Assembly: GCA_947495915.1 (NCBI GenBank) | Contig: CANMAW010000004.1 | Span: forward strand, 62,001 to 126,000 | Length of the DNA: 64,000 nt | From: Maribacter algarum (ex Lu et al. 2025) (nom. illeg.) | Lineage (GTDB): Bacteria > Bacteroidota > Bacteroidia > Flavobacteriales > Flavobacteriaceae | Direction of reading: 5' to 3' | Shown here: in pieces, positions 1 to 9,200 of the stretch | How positions within the stretch are numbered: the stretch's first letter is position 1 | How the letters are laid out: every line of letters starts with the position of its first letter | Position numbers and translations under genes: made by a program | The notes under the pieces: model-generated | Told to the model about the DNA's origin: nothing | What the model saw: only the letters and a program-made list of their open reading frames with translations | Databases searched by the model: none

Positions 1-944
1 ATAGTAGCTAAATAACGTTCAGCATCTAAAGCAGCCATACAGCCTGTACCTGCTGCCGTCACCGCTTGACGATATTCTTTATCTTGTGCATCACCGCATG
101 CAAATACTCCGGGTAAATTTGTTTTTGTGGTTTTACCTTCTGTAATTAGGTATCCGGTTTCATCCATATCTAATTGGTCACGAAATATATCGGTATTTGG
201 TTTATGACCAATAGCAATAAATAAACCAGTAATAGCAATATCTTCCTTTTCACCAGTTTGATTATTTACCATACGTAACCCATCTACCACTTGATCACCT
301 AATACCTCATCAACCTCTGTATTGTAACGAATTTCAACATTTTCAAGACTATTTACACGATGCTGCATTGCCTTCGATGCTCTCATATGATCTTTACGAA
401 CTAACATCGTCACTTTATTACAAATATTAGCTAAATATGAAGCTTCTTCCGCAGCAGTATCACCTGCACCAACAATAGCTACGTCTTGACCTTTATAGAA
501 AAAACCATCACATACCGCACATGCTGAAACACCACCACCTCTTAACTTTTGTTCACTTGGCAATCCTAAATATTTTGCCGTAGCACCTGTGGAGATAATT
601 ACAGTTTCTGCTTCAATCACTTTATCTGAATCGTCAATAGTAGCTTTATGTATACCCCCTGGCTCTTTACTTAATTCAATGGCGGTGACCATTCCTATAC
701 GAACCTCAGTACCAAAACGCTCAGCCTGTTGCTGTAATTGCACCATCATTGTTGGGCCATCAATTCCCTCCGGATATCCAGGAAAATTATCAACTTCTGT
801 AGTTGTGGTCAATTGCCCACCTGGCTCCATACCTGTATATAATAATGGTTTAAGGTCTGCTCTTGCTGCATAAATAGCGGCTGTATAACCAGCAGGACCC
901 GAACCAATAATTAAAGTTTTAACTCTTTCAATTTGCTCTGACAT
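1..944 (-). CDS. trxB: Thioredoxin-disulfide reductase, C-terminus cut by window edge
   Basis: NADPH:thioredoxin reductase, a cytoplasmic flavoenzyme that reduces thioredoxin. Translating the minus strand from the ATG at 944 gives MSEQIERVKTLIIGSGPAGY, an FAD-binding GxGxxG site. It is followed by a PGGQL segment, the redox-active pair C142-A-V-C145 in SACAVCDG, a second dinucleotide site (IVGAGDTAAEEA) and the late motif FACGD. About 314 residues are visible and the frame stays open to base 3. The family is usually about 315-325 residues, so only the last few are missing. The gene is transcribed leftward, away from the LytTR regulator. Confidence 0.95.
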   Translation of the reverse strand, partial: MSEQIERVKTLIIGSGPAGYTAAIYAARADLKPLLYTGMEPGGQLTTTTEVDNFPGYPEGIDGPTMMVQLQQQAERFGTEVRIGMVTAIELSKEPGGIHKATIDDSDKVIEAETVIISTGATAKYLGLPSEQKLRGGGVSACAVCDGFFYKGQDVAIVGAGDTAAEEASYLANICNKVTMLVRKDHMRASKAMQHRVNSLENVEIRYNTEVDEVLGDQVVDGLRMVNNQTGEKEDIAITGLFIAIGHKPNTDIFRDQLDMDETGYLITEGKTTKTNLPGVFACGDAQDKEYRQAVTAAGTGCMAALDAERYLAT

Positions 945-1266
945 AATTAAAATCTTCTATTGAATTTATTTTAGTAAAAGTAGCTTTTTTGAGCAAAAAC
1001 TTACATTTAAGTTATTAAAAGTTTTCTTAAACCAAAATAGGTTCAAATTCACCAAAAATTTAAAAGGATGCGAGGCAAAAAAAATATTTTTATTTTTTTT
1101 AACAATCAGTTGTCTTACTTTTTTAGAAATAATGATTTACAAAATGTCAGAAATATACAGGCGGAAGTCAGCAAACGCAAAGTAATGACACGATTGTTGT
1201 AAGATTTTTTTAACAAAAATGAAGCGCACTTCAATGAATTAACATTTTTAAAAAGTCAAATTGGTT

Positions 1267-1274
1267 TATCTTTG
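1267..1274 (+). promoter_or_regulatory. Candidate -7 element upstream of the LytTR regulator gene
   Basis: TATCTTTG matches the Bacteroidota -7 consensus TAnnTTTG exactly, 96 bases before the ATG at 1371. No convincing -33 TTG lies at the expected distance, so the call rests on the -7 box. The rest of the 426-bp gap between trxB and the regulator (945-1370) is AT-rich and shows no ORF or strong hairpin, apart from a weak CACCA/TGGTG inverted repeat near 1330-1350. Confidence 0.4.
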
Positions 1275-1370
1275 GCAAGAAAGTTGAAGTAATGCCTCTG
1301 AACGAACTAAGGTATACATAACGTAACTCACCATATTACCAGCTGGTGTGATTACATAGACTTTAAACCA

Positions 1371-2084
1371 ATGAAAACAAACAAACTAAGAACAATAGTA
1401 GTTGACGATTCTTCGCTACAAAGAATGGCTGTATGTAAGCTTATAAAAGATCAGCCTAATTTAGAGCTTGTTGAAGAATATCAAAACGGTATGGAAGCGT
1501 ACAAAAATGTTGAAAAAAATCAAATTGATTTGATTTTTCTCGATGTGGAAATGCCTATTTTAAATGGATTCGAATTTATTGAATCACTAACCAATAACCC
1601 TCAAATTATTTTAATTACTGGCAAGCCTGATTATGCGGTAAAAGCCTTTGATTATGCAGTAACTGATTATTTACTAAAACCAATTACGAAATCAAGGTTT
1701 GATGACGCTGTACGTAAAGCTGTTGCAAATGCCACAAATCAATCAACAGCATCTGCGAATGAAGCTCACATTTATGTGAATAGTAACCTTAAAAAGGTGA
1801 AAGTAATTGTTAATAGAATTAAATGGATAGAAGGACTTGGTGATTATATAAAACTGGTTACCGAAGATCAGAATATTCTAGTCTTGTCTACTATGAAAGC
1901 GTTTATTGAAAAATTACCACAAGATAAATTTCTACGCATTCATAAAAGTTATATCGTTAATCTTGAAAAAGTTGAAAAATTTAGTAGTGCTTTGGTTGAA
2001 GTTAGTGGCACAAAAATACCATTAAGTCGTTACAAAAAGCTTCAACTTGAAGAAGCTCTTTTAAGCACCGAACAACAAAACTAA
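1371..2084 (+). CDS. LytTR-family response regulator
   Basis: Cytoplasmic two-component response regulator of 237 residues. The receiver domain covers about residues 7-120, with acidic pocket D12-D13, phosphoacceptor D58 in FLDVEMP and conserved lysine K103 in LLKP. A LytTR DNA-binding domain follows from about 135 to the end, with the family pattern IKWIEGLGDYIKL and FLRIHKSYIVNL. No sensor kinase is adjacent, so it is an orphan here; its partner would be a membrane kinase elsewhere. It ends 18 bp from the convergent galK. The target genes cannot be read from the sequence. Confidence 0.92.
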   Translation: MKTNKLRTIVVDDSSLQRMAVCKLIKDQPNLELVEEYQNGMEAYKNVEKNQIDLIFLDVEMPILNGFEFIESLTNNPQIILITGKPDYAVKAFDYAVTDYLLKPITKSRFDDAVRKAVANATNQSTASANEAHIYVNSNLKKVKVIVNRIKWIEGLGDYIKLVTEDQNILVLSTMKAFIEKLPQDKFLRIHKSYIVNLEKVEKFSSALVEVSGTKIPLSRYKKLQLEEALLSTEQQN

Positions 2085-2102
2085 ATCAAATAGCTGTTTC
2101 TA

Positions 2103-3227
2103 TTAAATTACTTGCGTTCCTCCACTTGGTTGCACTTCAAACGCTTCTAATTCAATATTAAATTTGTTTTTGTAGGCTTCTGAAGCTTCTTTTATAAAAG
2201 CATCAACAGCATTTTCGTGTATGATATTAAGGGTACAGCCGCCAAATCCGCCTCCAGTTTGTCGCGCACCTAAAACAGCATCATTATCTTTTGTGAAATC
2301 AACCAAAAAATCAGATTCAGGACAACTTACTTCGTATAGATTGCTAATTCCCTCATGTGCCGTATAAAGTATACTTCCTACGGTTTTTAAATCATTCTTT
2401 TTTAACGCTTCAGTCATTGCTATAACTCGATCATTTTCATCAATTATAAACGAACAGCGATCATACACTTTAGAAGGCATTTCACTCTTTCCTTTTTCTA
2501 ACATTGCTCTAGTTACCTCACGTAACGACATGACTTCTGGATTACTTTTTTGTAGAATGGCAACACCTTGTTCACATTCCATTTTACGAGTATTATACTC
2601 ACTCGAAGCCAAATTATGTGAAACTTTAGTATTTAACATGATCAATTTATAAGGTGCAATATGTATAGGAATATATTGATATTCTAATGATCTACAATCT
2701 AATAATATCACATGACCTTCTTTGCTCATAACCGAAGCAAACTGATCCATAATCCCACATTGTGTTCCCACATAAGTGTGCTCTGCTCTTTGAGATAATT
2801 CAACCATGGCAAGCTTTGATAACCCTAAATCGAAAAGTTCGTTTAAGCCATAGGCTAATCCGCACTCCATTGCCGCTGATGAACTTAAACCTGAACCTAA
2901 AGGTAAATTACTTTCAATAGTGCAATCAAACCCTCTAACTTTATCAGTTAACTTACTTATTTCACTAATTACCCCTAGTATATAGTTTTCCCATTGAACA
3001 TCGCTAACAGCTATTTCTTTGAGATCAAAACTGAAACCTTGGTAACCAACAGAAAAAACATTACATTCATTATATGAATCATTCCTACTGAATTTAAAAG
3101 TAATCTTGTTTCCTATTGCTGTTGGCAGCACATAGCCCATATTGTAATCAGTATGTTCTCCAATAAAATTTATTCTACCTGGGGAGGTAATAGTTAACTC
3201 TGGTTGAAAATTTTCTAAAAATTGCAT
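2103..3227 (-). CDS. galK: Galactokinase
   Basis: Galactokinase of the GHMP kinase superfamily, 374 residues, the normal length. It phosphorylates D-galactose at C1 as the entry step of the Leloir pathway in the cytoplasm. Visible signatures are the galactokinase motif PGRINFIGEHTDYN (residues about 16-29), the GHMP ATP-binding motif LPLGSGLSSSAA (about 109-120) and the C-terminal glycine-rich GARQTGGGFGGC. It starts at the ATG at 3227, only 13 bp after the stop of the formylglycine-generating enzyme gene, so the two probably form an operon. That pairing links galactose uptake to sulfatase activation and fits a sulfated, galactose-containing substrate. Confidence 0.95.
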   Translation of the reverse strand: MQFLENFQPELTITSPGRINFIGEHTDYNMGYVLPTAIGNKITFKFSRNDSYNECNVFSVGYQGFSFDLKEIAVSDVQWENYILGVISEISKLTDKVRGFDCTIESNLPLGSGLSSSAAMECGLAYGLNELFDLGLSKLAMVELSQRAEHTYVGTQCGIMDQFASVMSKEGHVILLDCRSLEYQYIPIHIAPYKLIMLNTKVSHNLASSEYNTRKMECEQGVAILQKSNPEVMSLREVTRAMLEKGKSEMPSKVYDRCSFIIDENDRVIAMTEALKKNDLKTVGSILYTAHEGISNLYEVSCPESDFLVDFTKDNDAVLGARQTGGGFGGCTLNIIHENAVDAFIKEASEAYKNKFNIELEAFEVQPSGGTQVI

Positions 3228-3240
3228 TCGAATTACTGAT

Positions 3241-4386
3241 TTATAATTTTGAATTAATCATGTTTACGGTGGTTACTGTTCTGAACCCTAAATGTTCTAG
3301 AGAAGAGTCTAAACTGGTCGCCATACGAGCTGAAATTCGGTAACTTGCACAATAAGACGCATTGCACAAAAAAGAACCACCTTTCATTACTTTCTCACGT
3401 GCATATGGATCTCTTTCATTAAAAGGCTGCTCAGCACCTTGTGGATTTTTAACAACTCCATTCATTTGTGCAATTTCTTGATAATACTTGGTATTGTACC
3501 AATCACTAGTCCACTCCCACACGTTACCTGCCATATCATACAAACCAAAATCATTCGCAGGGTAAGATTTTACCGGCGCTCTGCCTTCATAACCATCTTC
3601 CTTGGTATTTTTTGTTGGAAATTGACCTTCCCAACTATTCACTTTTTTTGACAGCAAAGTTTCATCATCTCCCCAAGAATAAATTGCATTTTTGTGATTC
3701 CCTTCTGCTGCTCTTTCCCATTCAGCCTCAGTTGGCAATCTTGTACCTGCCCATTCGCAATATGCTAAAGCATCTTCATAGGCCACATGAACAACAGGGT
3801 CATTGTCTTTTCCTAATATATTGCTTTCTGGACCATTTGGATGCTTCCAGTTAGCACCAATCGTCCATCTCCACCATTGCGAAAAATCAAACAAATTGGC
3901 AACAGGTTCTTTAGTTTTTTTAAAAGTTAGCGAACCTGGTTGCATGATACTATCATGAGGTTTAGAAGTTCCGACAGGAAGTTGTTTTTTCATTTCCTCC
4001 CAATCAATAGCCCTTTCCGCAACTGTTGTGTAATTTGTTTCATCAACGAATTTCTGAAATTGAGCATTGGTAACTTCTGTAATATCCATAAAAAAACCAT
4101 CAACCCTCACTTCATGATTTGGTTTTTCGTGTTGCATTGCCCCTTTATCATGAGACCTTGCACCTTGCCTAATTGTTCCTCCTGGAATCCAGACCATACC
4201 TTCAGGTGTCTCGATGTCTTTTGGTTTTCTAACTAATATTGATGGGTCACTTTTGATATCTGAAGTAGTGATTTCTTTCTTTACTTTTTGCTCAACTTGA
4301 GTAATTTTCGTTTTTTCATTTTCCTTGCAACCGTAACCAAAGCTTACTACTAAAAGAAAATAAAATACCATCAACAAACGTTGCAT
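3241..4386 (-). CDS. Formylglycine-generating enzyme (sulfatase activator), predicted lipoprotein
   Basis: SUMF1/FGE-family protein of 381 residues. FGE oxidises the active-site cysteine of type I sulfatases to C-alpha-formylglycine using oxygen and copper. The fold motifs MVWIPGG, GTRLPTEAEWERAA and GNVWEWTSDW are present. Both catalytic cysteines of true FGEs are kept: C341 and C346 in GGSFLCNASYCASYR, which separates it from the many SUMF1 relatives without the enzyme activity. The N-terminus (MQRLLMVFYFLLVVSFGYGC) looks like a lipoprotein signal with lipidated C20, so activation would take place outside the cytoplasm. Five sulfatases lie in the same window. It is transcribed ahead of galK. 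Confidence 0.9.
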   Translation of the reverse strand: MQRLLMVFYFLLVVSFGYGCKENEKTKITQVEQKVKKEITTSDIKSDPSILVRKPKDIETPEGMVWIPGGTIRQGARSHDKGAMQHEKPNHEVRVDGFFMDITEVTNAQFQKFVDETNYTTVAERAIDWEEMKKQLPVGTSKPHDSIMQPGSLTFKKTKEPVANLFDFSQWWRWTIGANWKHPNGPESNILGKDNDPVVHVAYEDALAYCEWAGTRLPTEAEWERAAEGNHKNAIYSWGDDETLLSKKVNSWEGQFPTKNTKEDGYEGRAPVKSYPANDFGLYDMAGNVWEWTSDWYNTKYYQEIAQMNGVVKNPQGAEQPFNERDPYAREKVMKGGSFLCNASYCASYRISARMATSLDSSLEHLGFRTVTTVNMINSKL

Positions 4387-4414
4387 ATTGATTATTTGTA
4401 AAAAAATTAAGCTA

Positions 4415-4422
4415 CAAAAATA
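4415..4422 (-). promoter_or_regulatory. Candidate -7 element for the FGE-galK operon
   Basis: Read on the minus strand this is TATTTTTG, an exact TAnnTTTG match, ending 29 bases before the FGE start codon at 4386. This predicts a short leader of about 20 nt. No matching -33 box was found, so confidence is moderate. Confidence 0.4.
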
Positions 4423-4539
4423 CTCTATTTTTCTGTTATTAAACCATCTTTATAGGCGCTAAAGCTAATGTCTTCTTTTTCAAAGAAAATAGGTCAATCT
4501 CAAATTAATTCTGACCAGTTTAAAACTATATCTTAGCCT

Positions 4540-5877
4540 CTACATGACTATGCTCTTACCCGGCATCGGAATATCATATTTACCTTCTGCATTAGGTAAC
4601 ACTGGTGCTTTCGAATTCCAGGTGAGATTTTCTGGCACCAACACGAGGTTTGAGGTTAATGCTTCATCCCACTTAATCACTTTTCCTGAGTATGTAGCCA
4701 TTCTTCCTAAAATAGCAGTCATTGTACTTTTGGCTCCATTTTCAGCATCAGCGATTACACCTCCGTTTCGAATCGACTGAAACAACTTATTGTGCTCTAC
4801 TTGATATGGATTAGGGTCATCTTTGCCTCTATGCATATTCAGTACTTCACCACTCCAGTCTTTTATTTCATAATTATCGCCTGCGGTAGCAATAGTTCCT
4901 TTGGTACCTTGAAAAAATTCTGAAACTTTCCGCATAGTATCTGGTTGATGCCTACATTGACTGGCAATTACTGCGCCACTCGGATATGTAAATTCTACAA
5001 AATGATGATCAAATATTTCACCGTGATCTTTGCCGTTTCTCACTTGTCTACCCCCCATTCCTTGAGCAGAAATAGGATATTCACCAATAAACCAATTGGC
5101 AACATCAATATTATGTATATGCTGTTCTAAAATATGATCACCACATAACCAATTGAAATAATACCAATTACGCATCTGATATTCTAATTCCGTTTGCTCG
5201 GGTTGCCGTTCACGTACCCAAACACCTGCGCTATTCCAATATACCTGTCCTGAAACAATTTTACCAATTTTATCATTTTTAAGCTGCTCTAAAGCTAATA
5301 AGTAACTATCTTGATAATGGCGTTGAAGACCTACAACCACGTTTAGTTCTTTTTCTTTAGCCAATTTAGCTGCTGCTAGTACTTTTCTGACTCCAGGCAC
5401 ATCGGTAGCAACCGGTTTTTCCATAAACACATGTTTTCCATTATTAATGGCATATTCAAAATGTTGTGGTCTAAACCCCGGTGGGGTTGCCAAAATTACA
5501 ACATCAGCTAAATCCATTGCTTTCACCGCCGCATCAAAACCGACAAATTGATTTTTCTTCTTTACATTCACTTTTTTTGATTCACCCAACTCCTTTACAA
5601 TATTTGCGAGGCTTGCGATTAATCTATCTTCAAAAGCATCTGCCATTGCTACTAACTCAACATTCTCATCTGCATTAAGTGCTTGAACTACCGCACCAGT
5701 TCCTCTACCACCGCATCCAACCAAAGCAATTTTAAGTTTCTTATTTTTAATTGAACTACCCATTGCATTCATATGTAAATTTGGTAATAACAATGTTCCA
5801 CCAGTTACCAAGGCTGATTTTTTAACAAAATTTCTTCTAGAACTTTTAGGCTCATTATGATTTTTTGAATCTTTCAT
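4540..5877 (-). CDS. Tat-exported Gfo/Idh/MocA-family oxidoreductase (1)
   Basis: NAD(P)-dependent sugar oxidoreductase family, about 445 residues from the ATG at 5877; a TTG nine bases earlier is less likely. A twin-arginine signal SRRNFVKK (R14, R15) comes first and indicates export of the folded, cofactor-loaded protein. A Rossmann site IALVGCGGRG follows, then the family motif MEKPVATD and a C-terminal oxidoreductase domain with EQHIHNIDVANW. Relatives include GH109 glycosidases, which use NAD+ as a tightly bound cofactor, and glucoside 3-dehydrogenases. Substrate is unknown. It is divergent from the hybrid sensor-regulator gene and begins the polysaccharide locus. A second, distinct family member is at 13.9 kb. 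Confidence 0.85.
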   Translation of the reverse strand: MKDSKNHNEPKSSRRNFVKKSALVTGGTLLLPNLHMNAMGSSIKNKKLKIALVGCGGRGTGAVVQALNADENVELVAMADAFEDRLIASLANIVKELGESKKVNVKKKNQFVGFDAAVKAMDLADVVILATPPGFRPQHFEYAINNGKHVFMEKPVATDVPGVRKVLAAAKLAKEKELNVVVGLQRHYQDSYLLALEQLKNDKIGKIVSGQVYWNSAGVWVRERQPEQTELEYQMRNWYYFNWLCGDHILEQHIHNIDVANWFIGEYPISAQGMGGRQVRNGKDHGEIFDHHFVEFTYPSGAVIASQCRHQPDTMRKVSEFFQGTKGTIATAGDNYEIKDWSGEVLNMHRGKDDPNPYQVEHNKLFQSIRNGGVIADAENGAKSTMTAILGRMATYSGKVIKWDEALTSNLVLVPENLTWNSKAPVLPNAEGKYDIPMPGKSIVM

Positions 5878-6294
5878 TGTAAACAATTTTTAGTGAATTT
5901 AATAGGTTGCTGATTATGAAGTCTTTTGTGAATATAAAGATAAAAATAGACTTCGTTTTATTACCCCTGGCAAACTTCAACAACTGTATAAAGCATTGCT
6001 ATACTAATCAATTAAAATGCAAAATAAGACTGAATAATCATTTGTTATAGGGAGAAAACCATATACAACCTTTCTTCATTCTAAATTGATTTAAGTTGCT
6101 AAAGATTATAGAGGCGATCAATTCTTACTCCTTAAAAAATGTATGTCTAGGCTTATAATAATTATAGTATTAGATTCAATATTCATACTTATTTAAGAAT
6201 AAAAATAGGCATCTATTATAGTAAGACAAAGAATTATTGAATTTAATAGGATGACTTTAATTTGGTATATTTAAGATAGCAAGAAAGCCCCTTA
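5878..6294. other. 417-bp intergenic region between divergent oxidoreductase and hybrid sensor genes
   Basis: AT-rich spacer with no ORF of coding character. The only promoter-like signal is TATATTTA at 6266-6273 on the plus strand, one mismatch from TAnnTTTG, 21 bases before the ATG of the hybrid sensor. A TTG at 6237-6239 is slightly too far upstream (26 nt) to be a firm -33 box. No strong hairpin or repeated operator was seen. Confidence 0.4.
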
Positions 6295-9200
6295 ATGATG
6301 CAAAGACCTATGAAGACTGCCAATTTATTTTTGATCATTTTTATAACCGCTGCAACCGGCATTTTAAACCATTTAACAGCTCAAGAAAATATTGTTTTTG
6401 ATCATTTAACTACCGAAGACGGACTGTCACAAAATGATGTGAACGCCATTTATCAAGATCATCAGGGTTTTATGTGGTTTGCTACCCATGATGGTTTAAA
6501 CAAGTACGATGGTTATGAATTTAAGGTTTTTACTCCTGACCCAACCAACCCGGGAAGCATTAATAGCAATTTGGTGTTTGACATATGGGGTGAAGAAAAT
6601 GGAAACCTATGGATTGGCACTACAGGTAGTGGTTTAAACTTTTTTGATCGCTCAACAAACAGGTTTCGCAGTTTCAAACATGATTCAAAAATTGCTTCAA
6701 GTTTAATTAGTGATCATATTTCAGTTTTAAAAAAAGATATAAATGGTTACTTGTGGATAGGTACTAACAACGGTGTAGACCGATTAAACCTTAATAAACC
6801 TTTAGACAGCGTACACTTTCAGCATATTAGTATGGAGCAGCCTATTGTTTCAAACTGGGATCAAAAACGAATTTCAGAAATTTTTGAAACTAGCAAAAAT
6901 CAAATTTTGGTTGGTGGTATAGGCGGTATATTCAAACTTTCACGTGATCAAAATGGTGCCGCATACTTAAAACCAATTAATCAAGAACTCGGCCTTCCAC
7001 CCAATATAAACATTCAAAGTATTAGAGAAGATAAACAAAATAGGCTTGTTATTGGTTCTAATTTTGGAATATACCTTTACCCAGGAACACAAGATCGCAC
7101 TAAGGCAGAACGCTTTTCCGTTGGAAATTTTAACACGATTGCTATTGATAATAAGAATCAAATTTGGAGCGGAACTAACAACGGATTACTACTGTTTAGA
7201 TCTGATGAGAATCAATTGCCCCAATTAGTAAACAGATTCGTATATAACCCGCTGAAGCCTAATAGCATCACTAAAAATATCATTAAATCACTCACTATAG
7301 ACCGAACAGGAATCTTATGGGTAGGTACCAATGGTGGTGGTGTAAGTAAGTATGACCCTGAACGAAAGAAATTTACAAATGTCAAAAAAACTTTAGATCC
7401 TAATAGTTTAAGTTATGACAAGATCAGATCAATGTTTGAAGATAGCAACGGAACCCTGTGGATTGGAACTGAAGGAGGAGGCCTAAATATGTTAAGTAAT
7501 GACTCCGAAAACTATGAAACATTTAAAACATTTAACAATGTGTCTAAACCGTTTGCTCTATGTGAAACGATAATAGACAACAAAAAAACTCTTCTTATTG
7601 GTGCTGAAAGTAACCCTGGCTTATTTCAGTTAGATATAAGTGACCCCAATAACATAAATAACAAAAGAATTAAGGGCTTAGACAATATTAGTAATAGTGT
7701 TTTTGCTTTATTAACAGACAACCAAGACAATATTTGGATAGGCACATACGGCGGTGGTGTAAAAAGATGGATCAGAAAAAAGGACCAAAGAATGTTTCAA
7801 AAAGATGCTCTGGTTTACAATGAACATAATAAAAACGGTCTTTCAAGTGATATTATTCGAAGTATATTTCAAGATTCACGTGGCAATATCTGGTTCGGTA
7901 CTGGCAATGGGTTGTGCATGCTTACCAAAGAAGAAGCATATCGCAAAAATCCTAGTTTTAAAATTTTTAAAAATGACAGTAGTAACCCCCATTCTATAAG
8001 TCATGATTACGTTTTATCGCTTTTCGAGAGTAGTAACGGTGATGTGTGGATCGGTACGTTTGGAGGTGGCCTGAATAGATATATTCCCCCTTCAAATGCT
8101 GAACCTGCAAAATTCGAATCATTTACAAATGCCAATGGTTTACCAAATAATGTCATCAAAGGCATTCTTGAGGATAATGATAAAAACTTATGGCTTTCTA
8201 CCAATCAAGGATTATCTAGATTTAATATGAAATCTAAAAAATTTAGAAATTTTGATGTTAATGATGGTCTTCAAAGCAATGAATTTCAAGAACTTGCTGC
8301 ATTAAAAAGAAAAAGCGGTGAAATGCTTTTTGGTGGTGTTAATGGTTTTAACGCTTTTTATCCTGAAGATATTGAAGAAAACAATATTGCATCTGAAACA
8401 GTACTAACCGAATTTTCAATATTCAATAGACCCATAAAGGTTGATGAAGAATTCAATAACCGTATCATATTAAATCAACCTCTTTATGACACCAAAACAA
8501 TTAAACTAAAACATTGGGAAAACAGCATTTCTTTTCAGTTTGCATCGCTTCACTATGCCTCACCTCAAAAAAACCAATTTGCGTACAAACTTGAAGGTTT
8601 TGACAAAAACTGGATTAATACTGATTACAGCAAACGTTTTGCTACGTATACCAACTTAGAACCAGGGGTATATACTCTCAAAGTCAGGGCTTCAAATAAT
8701 GATGGTATTTGGGACGAAAGTCCGTCTACCCTTCAAATAAAAATAGTACCTCCCTTTTGGCAAACTGGTTGGGCTTATGCACTTTATGGAGCCATTGCCC
8801 TACTGTTATTATTTGCATATAGAAAGTTTACTATAATTAAAACCACTGAAAAACACAGGTTAGAACTCGAGCATTTAGAAAAAGAAAAATATGAAGAAAT
8901 GCAACAGATGAAACTTGAATTTTTCACTAACATTTCTCATGAGTTTCGTACGCCGTTAACTTTAATTAAAGGGCCGTTAGAATATTTACTTAAAAAAGGA
9001 AGTAAAATAAGTGACACCAAAGCAAGAGAGCAATATAGCCTAATGCAAAAAAACACAGATTACTTAATGCGCTTGGTCAATCAATTACTTGACTTTCGTA
9101 AAGTAGGTCAAGGTAAAGCAAGATTGGTCGTAAGAAATAGCAACGTAATTTCTTTTGTAAAAGAGGTTGGTGAACCGTTTCAATTTACTGCCCATCGCCG

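Noticed and set aside
589-873. Plus-strand ORF of 94 codons
   Set aside because: It lies antisense within trxB, which is clearly coding on the minus strand.
5878-5886. TTG start of oxidoreductase 1 three codons before the ATG
   Set aside because: The ATG at 5877 keeps the complete Tat signal and is the more usual start codon.
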